The notes beneath the pieces were generated by a model. The model saw nothing but the letters and a program-made list of their open reading frames with translations. It did not search any database and was not told where the DNA came from. From positions 1-58,254 of the forward strand of contig NZ_BCYY01000028.1 in the NCBI RefSeq assembly GCF_001598435.1: a DNA stretch of 58,254 nucleotides, read 5' to 3'. This document shows, piece after piece, positions 26,341 through 36,013 of this stretch (positions are counted from its first letter, which is position 1; each line of letters begins with the position of its first letter). This stretch comes from Sphingomonas pituitosa NBRC 102491 (GTDB lineage: Bacteria; Pseudomonadota; Alphaproteobacteria; Sphingomonadales; Sphingomonadaceae). A program made the translations under genes and the position numbers.

Positions 26341-27942
26341 TCAGAAGCTCGCCCACTCGCCTACGTTCACCTGACCAGCCCGCGCGGACTGGGCTCGGTC
26401 ACTACGAGGTGCGGAGTTTGCTTTGACGGCAAGGGATGGTTGATCGCTGCGGTGAGTGCGGAAGCGCGCGGCCGTTTCGCTGAGCACGACCACCTCTTGC
26501 GCAAGCTGTCGCGCGGCGGCGGAGGTTTCCTCGACCATCGCTGCGTTTTGCTGTGTTGCCCGGTCCATGTCGGCAAGCGCAACACTGATCTCGTTTACAG
26601 CCTTGGACTGAGATTGGTTCGCGGACGCCATCGTGGAGAGTTGCGCACGAACCGCATCGACGTCGCTTGTGATGTTGGTGAAGGCATCTCCGACGCGGAG
26701 AACCATGTCTACTGCGCCTTCAACTTGCAGCTGCGTAGCGGTCAGCTGGTCTCTGGCGCGGCCAGCCTCCTCCTCGGCGCGCATGGCCAATGCGGACACG
26801 AGGTCTGCGACAACCGCGAACCCTCGACCAGCTTCTCCGGCGCGTCCCGCTTCCACCGCGGCGTTCATCGCAAGAACCCGCGTCTGGAAAGCGATCTTGT
26901 CGAGACCTTCGATGACGCTGTCGATCCCCTTGGCGCTATCATGGACCTTCCCCATGGCCTCGGCCGCTTCGGTGGCCGTGGCCCGACCCGCGTCGACGGT
27001 GTGAACCGCGGCCTCAGCCCGGGTGACGGTGTGCCGAGCGGTTGTCGCGGTCTCGACCAGCCGCTTGTCGATCTGAGAAATGGCTGCTGTGGTCTGTTCG
27101 AGCGCAGCGGCGTTAGCTTCCGTCCGCTTCGCAAGGTTTTCCGACGCATGCGCGATTTCCGTTGATCCGCCACGAATCACCGTTGCGCTTTCGTTGATCG
27201 CAGACAGAAGAGACTGAAGCTGATCAAGCGTTTGATCGAACGCCTGTTCCAGGGTTCGATAGGCCTCGGGAAGACGCCCTTTCAGAGACTGCGTGAGATC
27301 TCCGTCCGCTAGCGCGGCAAGCCCCCCGCTTACGGTAGTGATGATGAAGCGGAGCTCATCGGCCTGCTGCTGGCGCTCGAGGGCTGTCGCAGCCTCCGTC
27401 TCGGACCGCTGCTGGCTCTCGAGCCGCAGCGCGTCGAGGAGACGTGTCATGCTGCTTGCCATTAGGACCAGGGCCCCAGCCTCTGCAATCAGGACGACGG
27501 CGTGCAGCAGGATGCGACCCAGCCCGCCGCCATTGGTGAATACCCAGTCGGGCATGAGCATGCCCAGAAGCAGATGGTGGACCGCGACAACCACTGTTCC
27601 AGCAATCAGGGCCTTGGGGTCACAAAGCACGGCACTCGCGGCAAGAGCTGCGAAGAAGATCATGTGCAGATCTACCTGCCAAGCTTCGCCTTTGAACAGG
27701 ATCAGCAACAGCGCCGGCTGCGCGACGATCGTCATCGTGACCATCATCCGAGATCGCGCATCAATCGCCCCATTCAGTGCCAGGAAAACCGGATAGGCGA
27801 CCAGAAGCGTGGCCACGATGCCAAGCGACCAATCCCCAATAATTGCTGCTCCCGCCACATTGGCGAGTGCCATGGACGCCATCAGAGCTGCCAGGAAGCG
27901 CATTCCGATGAGGCGCAGCGCGTTTAGCGAAAGCGTATTCAC
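26341..27942 (-). CDS. Methyl-accepting chemotaxis protein with six-helix membrane sensor
   Basis: A 533-residue receptor. The N-terminal 175 residues hold about six membrane helices without a large periplasmic domain, then a HAMP-like linker (ADGDLTQSLKGRLPEAYRTL) and the cytoplasmic coiled-coil signalling domain. The hairpin tip is GIDSVIEGLDKIAFQTRVLA followed by NAAVEAGRAGEAGRGFAVVA, the CheA/CheW contact site. The C-terminus ends in EWASF, matching the xWxxF tether for CheR/CheB. It follows a small gene by 4 bp. Confidence 0.92.
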   Translation of the reverse strand: MNTLSLNALRLIGMRFLAALMASMALANVAGAAIIGDWSLGIVATLLVAYPVFLALNGAIDARSRMMVTMTIVAQPALLLILFKGEAWQVDLHMIFFAALAASAVLCDPKALIAGTVVVAVHHLLLGMLMPDWVFTNGGGLGRILLHAVVLIAEAGALVLMASSMTRLLDALRLESQQRSETEAATALERQQQADELRFIITTVSGGLAALADGDLTQSLKGRLPEAYRTLEQAFDQTLDQLQSLLSAINESATVIRGGSTEIAHASENLAKRTEANAAALEQTTAAISQIDKRLVETATTARHTVTRAEAAVHTVDAGRATATEAAEAMGKVHDSAKGIDSVIEGLDKIAFQTRVLAMNAAVEAGRAGEAGRGFAVVADLVSALAMRAEEEAGRARDQLTATQLQVEGAVDMVLRVGDAFTNITSDVDAVRAQLSTMASANQSQSKAVNEISVALADMDRATQQNAAMVEETSAAARQLAQEVVVLSETAARFRTHRSDQPSLAVKANSAPRSDRAQSARAGQVNVGEWASF

Positions 27943-27946
27943 CGCA

Positions 27947-28276
27947 TCATTTTCCTTGAAGTTTGCCGCACAGCGGAGGGGACCCGGTAACCACGAGGAC
28001 GCCGCTTCTGAGCATCTGAGGCAATAGTCGAATTCGCTTGCCCTGGACGAAGCGCGAGCCCGGCAGATAACCGATCCCCGTCAGGACCGCTCCGGACTGC
28101 GCGACAAGCGTATCTATGTTTTGAGCAGCATGAGATGTTAGAGGCACCAGCAGCATGGGCCCGTGCTCGGGAGGCGCGAGCGCGGTGAGCGACGACGCAA
28201 AGATGAGGGCCACCTGCGCTGCCATCGCGACGCGGCCAGCCGTTTGACCGCGAGAGGGGTTCGAGACCAACGTCAT
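27947..28276 (-). CDS. Small hypothetical protein upstream of the MCP gene
   Basis: A 109-residue protein with one hydrophobic helix near residues 15-35 (VAMAAQVALIFASSLTALAP). It carries a conserved-looking C-terminal part, GAVLTGIGYLPGSRFVQGKR then LLPQMLRSGVLVVTG. The start is uncertain (M1 or M18), as no good ribosome site is seen. The 4-bp distance to the MCP gene makes co-expression very likely. Confidence 0.65.
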   Translation of the reverse strand: MTLVSNPSRGQTAGRVAMAAQVALIFASSLTALAPPEHGPMLLVPLTSHAAQNIDTLVAQSGAVLTGIGYLPGSRFVQGKRIRLLPQMLRSGVLVVTGSPPLCGKLQGK

Positions 28277-28370
28277 GATTTCGATTAAACCAAGCCGCCG
28301 CTGAAGAGCGGTTAAGAATGAACTGAAGGAAACTACGTAGACCTGCCTGTTCGAGGAGATGCGAGATATC

Positions 28371-28763
28371 TCAGCTCAAGGTCAGTCCATCCGTGCCCCG
28401 CTTCGTCAGCATACGCCCCATCGCGTTGAGCAGCGCAGTCATGGCCACTGGCTTCATGATGACCTCGTCGGCACCTGCAGCCATACACCGTTCCCGCAGG
28501 TCCGTGGCGGCATCGGCGGTCACGACGATTACTGGCAGCGCGGCTTTTTCCCCTGCTGTGGCGCGCAGATGCTGAATGGCGGTCAGCCCATCCATGCCGG
28601 GCATGCGCAGGTCCATAAGCACGATACTGTAGTCGCCGTCGGCGATCATCCTGAGGGCTGTTTCCGCATCCGCAGCCTCTTCCATATTCGCTCCTACGAC
28701 TCGCAACATGTCCTTCACGACGCGGCGGTTCATGGGGTCGTCTTCAACGAAAAGAATCTGCAT
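28371..28763 (-). CDS. Stand-alone response regulator receiver
   Basis: A 130-residue receiver domain with no output domain. The acidic pocket is in LFVEDDPMN, the phosphoacceptor is D51 in VLMDLRMPGMDG, the Thr is in VVTADA and the Lys is K104 in VIMKPV. It lies 31 bp downstream of a hybrid kinase whose own receiver is degenerate, so it is the likely phosphate acceptor of that kinase. Confidence 0.92.
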   Translation of the reverse strand: MQILFVEDDPMNRRVVKDMLRVVGANMEEAADAETALRMIADGDYSIVLMDLRMPGMDGLTAIQHLRATAGEKAALPVIVVTADAATDLRERCMAAGADEVIMKPVAMTALLNAMGRMLTKRGTDGLTLS

Positions 28764-28794
28764 GGTACGCTCCGTGGATCACGCATGCCTATCA

Positions 28795-31290
28795 TCACGG
28801 CGTAAATTGTTGCTTAGGATGCTGAGCCAATTCGGGAAACTCGGTAGATCGCTCCTCATCAGCATAGATGCCCTGCAGCGCCGCTATCAGCTGAACCGCA
28901 TTGATCGGTTTGACGATCAGCTGCGTCGCCCCCAGGTGCTCCATTTCGTCGAGCGGCAGATCGTCACCCGGCGCGAACAGCAGGCTGATTGGCACGCCGG
29001 CCTCCCGACAAGTCGCGACGAGAGATCGCAGCGGATCCATCAGGAGCTGGCCTTGTACCGTCGCTGAGCGAGCCTCAACCAACAGGTGATCCGCCGTCGC
29101 AGCACGAATCGCGGCGATTGCGCTGTCGCCGTCGGGTAGACAATCGACTACGGCCGCGACGGGCTCAAGGATGCTGCGCATCATCCCCTGGGTCAGCGGG
29201 TTGCCCTCGACCAGCAGCAGGCGCGCTTCCGCCAGCGAGGCAGGCCGGCCACAACGCTGCGGTACGTCCGCCCCGTCGTCGGGGCGCTGCAACGGCACGC
29301 GGAGCGTGAAGCGAGAGCCCGCTCCAACCGCGCTGACGACACTGAGTTCGCCGCCCAAGGCGTGCGCCAGCTTGCGGCAGATCGACAGGCCAAGTCCCGT
29401 TCCGCTGAACTGGCGGTCAAGGCCGCCATCAACCTGGTGAAATGCCTCGAACACGCGCTCGATGTGGTCTGCAGGGATGCCGATGCCGCTGTCCTCCACT
29501 TCGACGACCAGCATTTCTGAGTCGTCCGCAGCATGGGCGCGAAGCGTCACGCTGCCTTCGCGCGTGAACTTGACCGCATTCGACAGCAGGTTGCCAATGA
29601 TCTGGCGAAGCCGCGCGCCATCGGAGAGGATGCGAGCGGGCGCCGCGCCGATCTCGAGGTGGAGCGCGATGTCCTTGGCGGCGGCATGCCCGCTCCACAG
29701 GCGCGCGGCATCCTCAAGGATGGCGCGGAACGCGACGTCCTCCTGCACGACTGCGACTTCGCCCGTCTCCATCTTGGCAACGTCGAGGATGTCGTCGACC
29801 AGGGCGCGCATTGCCTCGCCGGCACCGAACACCACCTGCACCTGCTCGCGCGCCTCCGCATCCAGGCGGGGATTGGTCAGCAAAATCTGCGCCATGCCGA
29901 GAATGCCGTTGAGCGGCGTGCGGATTTCGTGACTGGTCGTAGCCAGGAACTCGGTCTTCGCCTTCAGCGCTTTCTCCAGCGCCGTGTTAGTCTGGTTGAG
30001 AACGATGTTGGCGGCGCGCGTTTCATTGCGGCTCTTGCGGATCCGCAGCGCGCTGATCAGCAGCAGCACCAGCACGATCGTCGCCGCCGCGAATAGGCTC
30101 AGGAGCAGCTTGGTGCGGAACTCGGCCTGCTGCTGGTGGATACGGGCATCGCGCTCGAAGATCTTCTGCTTCTGGTTCTGGAAGTCGAAGCGCGCAGCCA
30201 TCAGCTGCGACGCCGCCGAAGCGGTGAGACGGCTCGCCTCCTTGTCGAGGCGCTCGAAGGCCTTGAGATGCTGGAATGCCATCGCGTGATCGCCGAGCTT
30301 TTCAAACACGTCCGCTGCGGTGGCATGAAACTCCTTGTTGGGCATCGTCGTCTTGGTGAGATCGTCGCCAGCGAAGGTCTTACGCAGCAGCGCTGCTGCG
30401 CCCGCGACGTCCCCCTGCGCGGCTTTCAGCTTCGCGGCAGCGGCATAGACCGCCGGCCGCAATGAGGCGGCGTCGCCCGATCGAGACAGACCCAGTGCCT
30501 CGGCGATTGCCTGGCCTGCAGCGCCGAACTTATGACGCTCCGTCTCCGCGCTGGCGAGATTGGCGAGGATCTGGACCTTGAGCAACGGGCTGCCGAGTTC
30601 GCGAGCGCTCTTCAGCGCACCCCGGTAATCGCGCTCTGCCTCGTCATAGCGACCGAGCAGGCGGAGCACCTCCGCACGGTTGTTGAACGTGCTCAGGCGG
30701 AAGCCTGGATCGGCGGAGTAGAGTTCGCCGGCCTGTGAGTAATAGTCGAGCGCGCGCGGATAGTCGCCGGCGTCGGAATAGATCTGGCCGATGTCCTGCA
30801 GCGAGATCGCCTGGCTGCGGACTTCGCGGGCGGCGCGGAAGATGTCGTGTGCGCGCTGATAATCCTGCAGCGCCTCGACGATGTTGCCCGCGGTCGCCGC
30901 GATCGCGCCGCGCGAGCGCATCAGATCGCCCTGCAACTTGGTATTCCAGCCATGGATTGCGACTCGCGCGAGCGCCGCATCGATGATCGGCCGCGCCTTG
31001 GCAGGCTCGCTGATCCGGATATAGGCCTCGCCCTTTAGCCATTCGGCCGTCGCCATCGCACGCTCTGCCTGCGGCGAGGCCCCAAGCGCATGCGCGCGCA
31101 CCAGCGCCTTGTCGGCCAGCCCCAGGGCCTGGCCCGGGTCTGCCATCATCGCGGTCTTGGCGGCGGCGATGTCCTGATCGAACCGCGCGAGAGCGGCCTT
31201 CTCCGCCGTCGCCGGCGCCGATGGCATCTGGGCGATCGCGGGCGTCGCGATCGCGAGTGCCAGCAGACACAGGCCTTCCACCCATCGCAT
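28795..31290 (-). CDS. TPR-containing hybrid histidine kinase with degenerate receiver
   Basis: An 831-residue membrane sensor. A signal peptide (to about residue 20) leads to a periplasmic region of TPR-like helices (about 30-380), then one membrane helix (KLLLSLFAAATIVLVLLLIS). The kinase core has TSHEIRTPLNG with phosphorylated H454, N-box NLLSNAVKFT, and G-boxes VEDSGIGIP and GTGLGLSICRKL. The C-terminal receiver-like domain (about 690-815) has VEGNP in place of the acidic pair (E695-G696) and E739 where the phosphoacceptor Asp should be, although VKPI keeps the Lys. It therefore cannot be phosphorylated normally. The receiver encoded next may replace it. Confidence 0.9.
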   Translation of the reverse strand: MRWVEGLCLLALAIATPAIAQMPSAPATAEKAALARFDQDIAAAKTAMMADPGQALGLADKALVRAHALGASPQAERAMATAEWLKGEAYIRISEPAKARPIIDAALARVAIHGWNTKLQGDLMRSRGAIAATAGNIVEALQDYQRAHDIFRAAREVRSQAISLQDIGQIYSDAGDYPRALDYYSQAGELYSADPGFRLSTFNNRAEVLRLLGRYDEAERDYRGALKSARELGSPLLKVQILANLASAETERHKFGAAGQAIAEALGLSRSGDAASLRPAVYAAAAKLKAAQGDVAGAAALLRKTFAGDDLTKTTMPNKEFHATAADVFEKLGDHAMAFQHLKAFERLDKEASRLTASAASQLMAARFDFQNQKQKIFERDARIHQQQAEFRTKLLLSLFAAATIVLVLLLISALRIRKSRNETRAANIVLNQTNTALEKALKAKTEFLATTSHEIRTPLNGILGMAQILLTNPRLDAEAREQVQVVFGAGEAMRALVDDILDVAKMETGEVAVVQEDVAFRAILEDAARLWSGHAAAKDIALHLEIGAAPARILSDGARLRQIIGNLLSNAVKFTREGSVTLRAHAADDSEMLVVEVEDSGIGIPADHIERVFEAFHQVDGGLDRQFSGTGLGLSICRKLAHALGGELSVVSAVGAGSRFTLRVPLQRPDDGADVPQRCGRPASLAEARLLLVEGNPLTQGMMRSILEPVAAVVDCLPDGDSAIAAIRAATADHLLVEARSATVQGQLLMDPLRSLVATCREAGVPISLLFAPGDDLPLDEMEHLGATQLIVKPINAVQLIAALQGIYADEERSTEFPELAQHPKQQFTP

Positions 31291-31351
31291 CCGGCCGAAT
31301 CTCCCTTCGCCAGAACATCTTAGGGCGAAAAGGTTAAAGCATGGCCAACCA

Positions 31352-31381
31352 TGCCGGCTGCGCCCCCGGGCACAGCCGGCA
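31352..31381 (-). terminator. Hairpin between subtilase and kinase genes
   Basis: The arms TGCCGGCTG and CAGCCGGCA pair perfectly over 9 bp with a 12-base loop. It lies just after the stop of the minus-strand subtilase gene. No T-run follows on that strand. Confidence 0.45.
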
Positions 31382-31389
31382 GGACTGAC

Positions 31390-34341
31390 TCAGAAGTTCA
31401 TTCGGAAGGCGGCCCCGCCGGTGAGGCGCGGCAGTGCCTGCGTCTGCGTACCGTTGAGCGTCGCGCGGCCGAAGACGCTAACCTGCGCCGCCCCATTGAA
31501 CATCGTCCGCCCATACAAGGCTTCGCCGACATATTGCCGCTCGGGAACCCCGAGGTTGAAACGCTGGGTGAGCGGCCCCAGTTCACCCGTCTGCCTGTCG
31601 ATGACCTGCACCGTCGTAAGATCGACGCTCGCCCGTTCGAGGTGCATCGGCTGCGCCAGCGTCATGCGGAACAGGTCGGTCTTGCCGAACAATTCGCTCT
31701 TCGTAAGCCCGAACTGAAACGAGGTGCTGACCAGACCGCCGCCGGCCGGCGTGATCGTTGCGGCGCCTGCCGCTCGGGTGCGGCCGATGGTTCCGGTCGC
31801 AGCAAGTGCCAGGGTCGGCGTCAGGGCAAGGTCTGCGCCGAGCGTGACGCCGTCGCTGATGCTGCCGCGGGCGAAATCATAGGGATCGGCCGATTCGATG
31901 CCGAGCATCGCCTTGGCCTCGCGCAGGCGCGTGTAGCTCGCGCTCAGCGCGCCGTTGCCGGCGGTGTAGCGCACCGCGACATTCTGCGCGCCAGCCCGAT
32001 AGGGATCCACTGCACCCATTGCGAAGGCCGTGAGCGCATCCATTTGCCGCAGGTCGCGGCGCAGCGTCCGCTGGGTGAGCCCGCTCGAGATCGTCCAGTG
32101 ATCGCTCAGCGCGACGCTGGTCTGGAGATAGCCGCCGCCCGACGCGAAGCCCATCAACGGGTTGGCACCGCCAACATTGGGATCAAAGTCCGAAGGCAGT
32201 GCGAAGCTACCGCCGCCGAGCTGGGTTGCACCATCGCCGTCGCCAAGGGTGAAGGCGACGCGGTTGCCCGGGGTGACCAGTCGCACCGCGGTTTGATAGG
32301 GCACCTGGCTCTGGTAGAAGCCGAGCATGCGGGTGCGCGGCGCCACCGCCATTGAGAGCTGCAGGCCGCCCTTGTTGGAGATCGGCGCGGAATAGGCGAA
32401 GCCGCTGAAGGCGCCCGGCCCCTTTACGCCGGGACCAGCCTTGGTCGTCGCCCAGGCCATGAAGCGGCTGTAGATATAGCTCTGCAGATATTCGTTCGAG
32501 CCGGTCAGCGACATCGCCGTTGCATCGGTGAGCTTGCTCGACACCGGGATGGCGAAGTCGCGGAAGGTCGCGCCAACGTCTTCATAGGCATAGAAGAACA
32601 TGCCGGCCGCTTCCCACTTGGCCTGCTCCTTGGGGTCGCGGATCTTGGCGGCCTGGGTGGCAACGATGTTGCCCTTCGCGTCGTACTGATACCATTTCAG
32701 CCCGTCGAAGCTCAGTGGCGACAGGGCAGCGGTGACGTCGAGGATGCCCACGCCGTAGACGGGGTCGACACCCGGTGCGCCGGCGTCGCGGGCGGACTTC
32801 AGGATGATGTCCACCGTTTCCTTGGGATAGTTGGAAAGCCAAGGCCAGCGATCATGGAGCAGCGCGATTGTGCCGGTGACCAGCGGCGCGGCGAACGAGG
32901 TGCCCGATGCGCGCGTCACGCCGCCCTGCCCGTCCGACACCAGGATCATCTCGCCCGGCGCGGTGATGAAGCGGTTCATCAGCTTCATGTCGGGCGCGCA
33001 CTTGCCCTTCGCGTCGACGAGGCACGCACTGCCGGGCTGGTTCGAGAACGCGGAAATCGTGCCCGTTGGCCCGACCGAGCCGACCACGATCATGTAGGGG
33101 TTGGCTTTGTCCCATTTGATGTCCTGCGTTTGCGAGACACCGTCATTGCCCGCCGCGATGACGAAAATCGTCTTCTTCGCGTAGGCTGCGACATCCGGGT
33201 CGCCGAACACGTCGTTCCAACCCTGCGGCAGGGTCTTGCCGGGCTCGCCGAGCGACATGTTGACGATGCTCGCATTGTTCTGCGCGATCATCAGCACGCC
33301 GTTCCTGACGTCGGTCCAGTTGGCCGTGCCCGAGCTGTCGAACGGATTGTACGCGACGACCGAAGCCATCGGCGCGATGCCCATCACGCCCTTGCCGTCG
33401 TGCGCGGCGATGATCAGGCTCGCCACCGCGGCGCCATGGCCATTCGAGAAGTCCGAAATGCCGCTATACTTGGTGATGTTGCTGGTGCCGTCGCCGGTCA
33501 CGGTGAAGTCGAGCAGGCCGACGATCGACCGCTTGCCCTCGCCGATCGTCTTGGTGATGGCAGGCGACCAGTTGATCGTCTGCATCCACCAGTCGGTGCG
33601 GTCCATGCCCGAATATTGGTTGAGCTGATCATACCAGTCAATGAAGAACATCTGCCGCGTATAGGCGTCGACCAACATCAGTGAGGTCGGATTGGTCAGA
33701 TCGAGGCCCCACTTGGCCAACATCGGGTTGACGAAGCCGGCCTCGAAGGTCTTGCCGGTCTGCTTCTGAACGGCCGTGCCCCACGCATCCTTGGACTGGC
33801 CGATCATGCCATTGACCTTCGTGACCAGCGTCGACAGGTCGGCGGGCGCCGGGGTGGCCGACAGATTCAGCCAGTAACCGAGCGTATCCTTGCTGGTGGC
33901 ATTATACGTTTCCGAGAAGGTCCTGATGTTGCCGATCATCGGATCGAGATCGCCCATCGCTGGCGCCAAATCGCCCCAGAACGTGCGGATATTGCCGACA
34001 TAGGGGTCGACCGTGCCGCCGAACGTGCGGATGTTGCCGATATAGGGGCTCAGGTCGCCGCTGAAGGTGCGGATGTTGCCGACCAGCGGATCGAGGTCGC
34101 CGGTGAACGTGCGGATGTTGCCTACGTACGGGGTCAGTGTCCCGCTCAGCGTCTGCACGGGCTTGTCTGTCGAGACGGGACCAGGCCGAACTACTACTGG
34201 CTGTACGCGCGGGGACATGGGCGCTGGCGAAGGGGGCGTCGGATTGGAGGTGGTCTGGGCTTCGGCACCGACCGTGCCGATCAGGCCCGCAAAGCCAACT
34301 GTCCCCATAAGATACGAGCGGATCAACGTACGCACTGTCAT
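31390..34341 (-). CDS. S8 subtilisin-like autotransporter with NIRTF repeats
   Basis: A 983-residue surface protease. After a signal peptide (cleavage near AEA, residue 28) and a Pro-rich linker comes an array of 14-residue repeats around VGNIRTF (69-145). The S8 catalytic domain follows: D278 in LLDF, H302 in SNGHGAAVASLI, oxyanion region VIAAGNDG, and S482 in ASGTSFAAPLVTG. The last 300 residues are beta-strand rich and end in FRMNF, as expected for a type V autotransporter barrel. The protein likely displays or releases a protease at the outer membrane. Confidence 0.88.
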   Translation of the reverse strand: MTVRTLIRSYLMGTVGFAGLIGTVGAEAQTTSNPTPPSPAPMSPRVQPVVVRPGPVSTDKPVQTLSGTLTPYVGNIRTFTGDLDPLVGNIRTFSGDLSPYIGNIRTFGGTVDPYVGNIRTFWGDLAPAMGDLDPMIGNIRTFSETYNATSKDTLGYWLNLSATPAPADLSTLVTKVNGMIGQSKDAWGTAVQKQTGKTFEAGFVNPMLAKWGLDLTNPTSLMLVDAYTRQMFFIDWYDQLNQYSGMDRTDWWMQTINWSPAITKTIGEGKRSIVGLLDFTVTGDGTSNITKYSGISDFSNGHGAAVASLIIAAHDGKGVMGIAPMASVVAYNPFDSSGTANWTDVRNGVLMIAQNNASIVNMSLGEPGKTLPQGWNDVFGDPDVAAYAKKTIFVIAAGNDGVSQTQDIKWDKANPYMIVVGSVGPTGTISAFSNQPGSACLVDAKGKCAPDMKLMNRFITAPGEMILVSDGQGGVTRASGTSFAAPLVTGTIALLHDRWPWLSNYPKETVDIILKSARDAGAPGVDPVYGVGILDVTAALSPLSFDGLKWYQYDAKGNIVATQAAKIRDPKEQAKWEAAGMFFYAYEDVGATFRDFAIPVSSKLTDATAMSLTGSNEYLQSYIYSRFMAWATTKAGPGVKGPGAFSGFAYSAPISNKGGLQLSMAVAPRTRMLGFYQSQVPYQTAVRLVTPGNRVAFTLGDGDGATQLGGGSFALPSDFDPNVGGANPLMGFASGGGYLQTSVALSDHWTISSGLTQRTLRRDLRQMDALTAFAMGAVDPYRAGAQNVAVRYTAGNGALSASYTRLREAKAMLGIESADPYDFARGSISDGVTLGADLALTPTLALAATGTIGRTRAAGAATITPAGGGLVSTSFQFGLTKSELFGKTDLFRMTLAQPMHLERASVDLTTVQVIDRQTGELGPLTQRFNLGVPERQYVGEALYGRTMFNGAAQVSVFGRATLNGTQTQALPRLTGGAAFRMNF
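33907..34137 (-). repeat. Array of 42-bp repeats encoding the NIRTF motif
   Basis: Five complete 14-residue units and one 7-residue half unit (LAPAMGD) encode residues 69-145 of the subtilase. The consensus is LDPYVGNIRTFxGD, with variation at only a few positions. The array lies between signal peptide and protease domain. Confidence 0.85.
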
Positions 34342-34474
34342 CAGAAGCCCCGTTCAAGTCGGCTCCCCCGGCCGCCATCACTTTTGTATTGCCGTAGATG
34401 TGCGCTGCGACTGATTACCAAGGCTTGAAAAAACGTCGTTAGGATTGCGTTAGGCATCATTTAAGCCTTCGACT

Positions 34475-36013
34475 TCACGCACCTAGCGCAAGCGACCAGT
34501 GCCCCTCGCCTGGCCCAGCGAGCCGTTCCAATTGCACCTCGTCGCTGAGGAATTCGGACAGCTGCGGCAATGGCAACGGAGGAGAGATGAAATAGCCCTG
34601 GAGCAGATCGCATCCCATGATGCGAAGCAGCGACAGGCTCATCGCCGTGTCCACGCCCTCGGCGGTGACCTCCATCTCGAGCGCATGGGCGAGCTCGATC
34701 GAGGAGCGGACGAGAAGCGGGTCCCGATTGCTGTTGGTGAGGCCGCTTACAAACATGCGGTCGATTTTGAGTTCGTGGGCGGGCAGCTGCTTAAGGTAAG
34801 CGAGCGACGACAGGCCCGAGCCATAGTCGTCGATTGCGATGCGAATGCCTGCATCCGTAAACGCGCGCAGGTTCGCCAGGGCCGCGTCAGGATCACCGAT
34901 CACTGCGGTTTCGGTGATCTCGAACCCGAGCCTGCCGCTCGCCTGACGGGCCAGCGCAAGGGCCGTTGTAGCGAAGTCATAGTCTGGCAGCAGCTGACCC
35001 GAGATGTTAACATAGACTTCAACGGGATGCCCGCGCTCGATAAGGCGCTGCTGATCTTCGATGGCGCGGGTGATCACCCATTCGCTGAGCTCGCGGATTG
35101 CGCCGGTTTCTTCGGCCAGCGCGATGAACCGATCGGTCGGCACAAGTCCGCTGCCGGGCCGAATCCAACGGATTAGCGCCTCCACGGACGTGATCATGTT
35201 CGTACGTGCGTGAAGCTTCGGCTGATAGTGAAGACTTATCTCGCCTTCAGCTAGCGCGCGCGGCAGGGCCCGTATGAGCTCCAGATCTGCTAGGCTGTTT
35301 TGTGACAGAACGGCCGAATCTGCGAAGCGGATCTTGCTTCGTTCCTTCTGCGCGGCGCTGAGCGCGGCCGCTGCCTGATCAACCAGTTCGTCGAGAATGG
35401 AACTCTGCCCTGCGTCAGCAAAGCCGATTGACACTGAAGGATAGACGCTGAACTCGTCGATGAGCAGGCGCGCTTCCAGCGCTGCGACAAGGCCCTGCAG
35501 GCACGCATGAGCAGCCTCGAGGCTATCTGCATGGAAAGCGAATTCGATCGTGGTGCGACCGATGCGGCCGCGATCCGCGCCCGGGATCGCGACTTCGATC
35601 CTGCTCGCTAGTGTTTCCAGCAGCTGATTGGTGATCTGGTAGCCAATGCTCCGCCGGAGCGCTGCAAAGCGCTCCACCTCTACCAGCGCTACGAACGTCG
35701 GTCCCGCAGGAACATGGGCATAGCGGGTCTCATCCCGGAGCTCATCGAAGACCGTCGCATGCATGCTTGTTGAAGCTTGCCACTGCGCCAGGGGTTGCGT
35801 GGCAGCGAGCACGCCATCGCCTGGCGTGGCCAAGCCTTCACCCTCCTTTGCATGAGGCGAATTGGAACTGTGCCGCTGCTCCTCGTGCAGAGCGGACAGG
35901 ACCATTCTCCCTGCCCTAACCAGGCGGGCGCTAAACACGCTTCGCACAAAGCGCGCCGTCAACACGGATTGAAAGGTACGCAGCACAAGGCCCCAGAGCT
36001 TCGCCAATGCCAT
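34475..36013 (-). CDS. EAL-domain cyclic-di-GMP phosphodiesterase with degenerate GGDEF domain
   Basis: A 512-residue protein. Residues about 100-225 form a GGDEF-like fold, but the signature is replaced by GRTTIEFA, so no cyclase activity is expected. The EAL domain that follows keeps SVEALIRW, YVNISGQLL, FEITET, IDDYGSG, LKIDRMFV and TAEGVDT, the residues needed to hydrolyse c-di-GMP. No ribosome site is seen at 36013; an internal start such as ATG at residue 37 is possible. It points to control of motility or biofilm, in line with the surface genes nearby. Confidence 0.88.
   Translation of the reverse strand: MALAKLWGLVLRTFQSVLTARFVRSVFSARLVRAGRMVLSALHEEQRHSSNSPHAKEGEGLATPGDGVLAATQPLAQWQASTSMHATVFDELRDETRYAHVPAGPTFVALVEVERFAALRRSIGYQITNQLLETLASRIEVAIPGADRGRIGRTTIEFAFHADSLEAAHACLQGLVAALEARLLIDEFSVYPSVSIGFADAGQSSILDELVDQAAAALSAAQKERSKIRFADSAVLSQNSLADLELIRALPRALAEGEISLHYQPKLHARTNMITSVEALIRWIRPGSGLVPTDRFIALAEETGAIRELSEWVITRAIEDQQRLIERGHPVEVYVNISGQLLPDYDFATTALALARQASGRLGFEITETAVIGDPDAALANLRAFTDAGIRIAIDDYGSGLSSLAYLKQLPAHELKIDRMFVSGLTNSNRDPLLVRSSIELAHALEMEVTAEGVDTAMSLSLLRIMGCDLLQGYFISPPLPLPQLSEFLSDEVQLERLAGPGEGHWSLALGA

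Noticed and set aside
32854..33684. 276-codon plus-strand frame
   Set aside because: Antisense to the subtilase catalytic domain, whose Asp, His and Ser motifs are all present.
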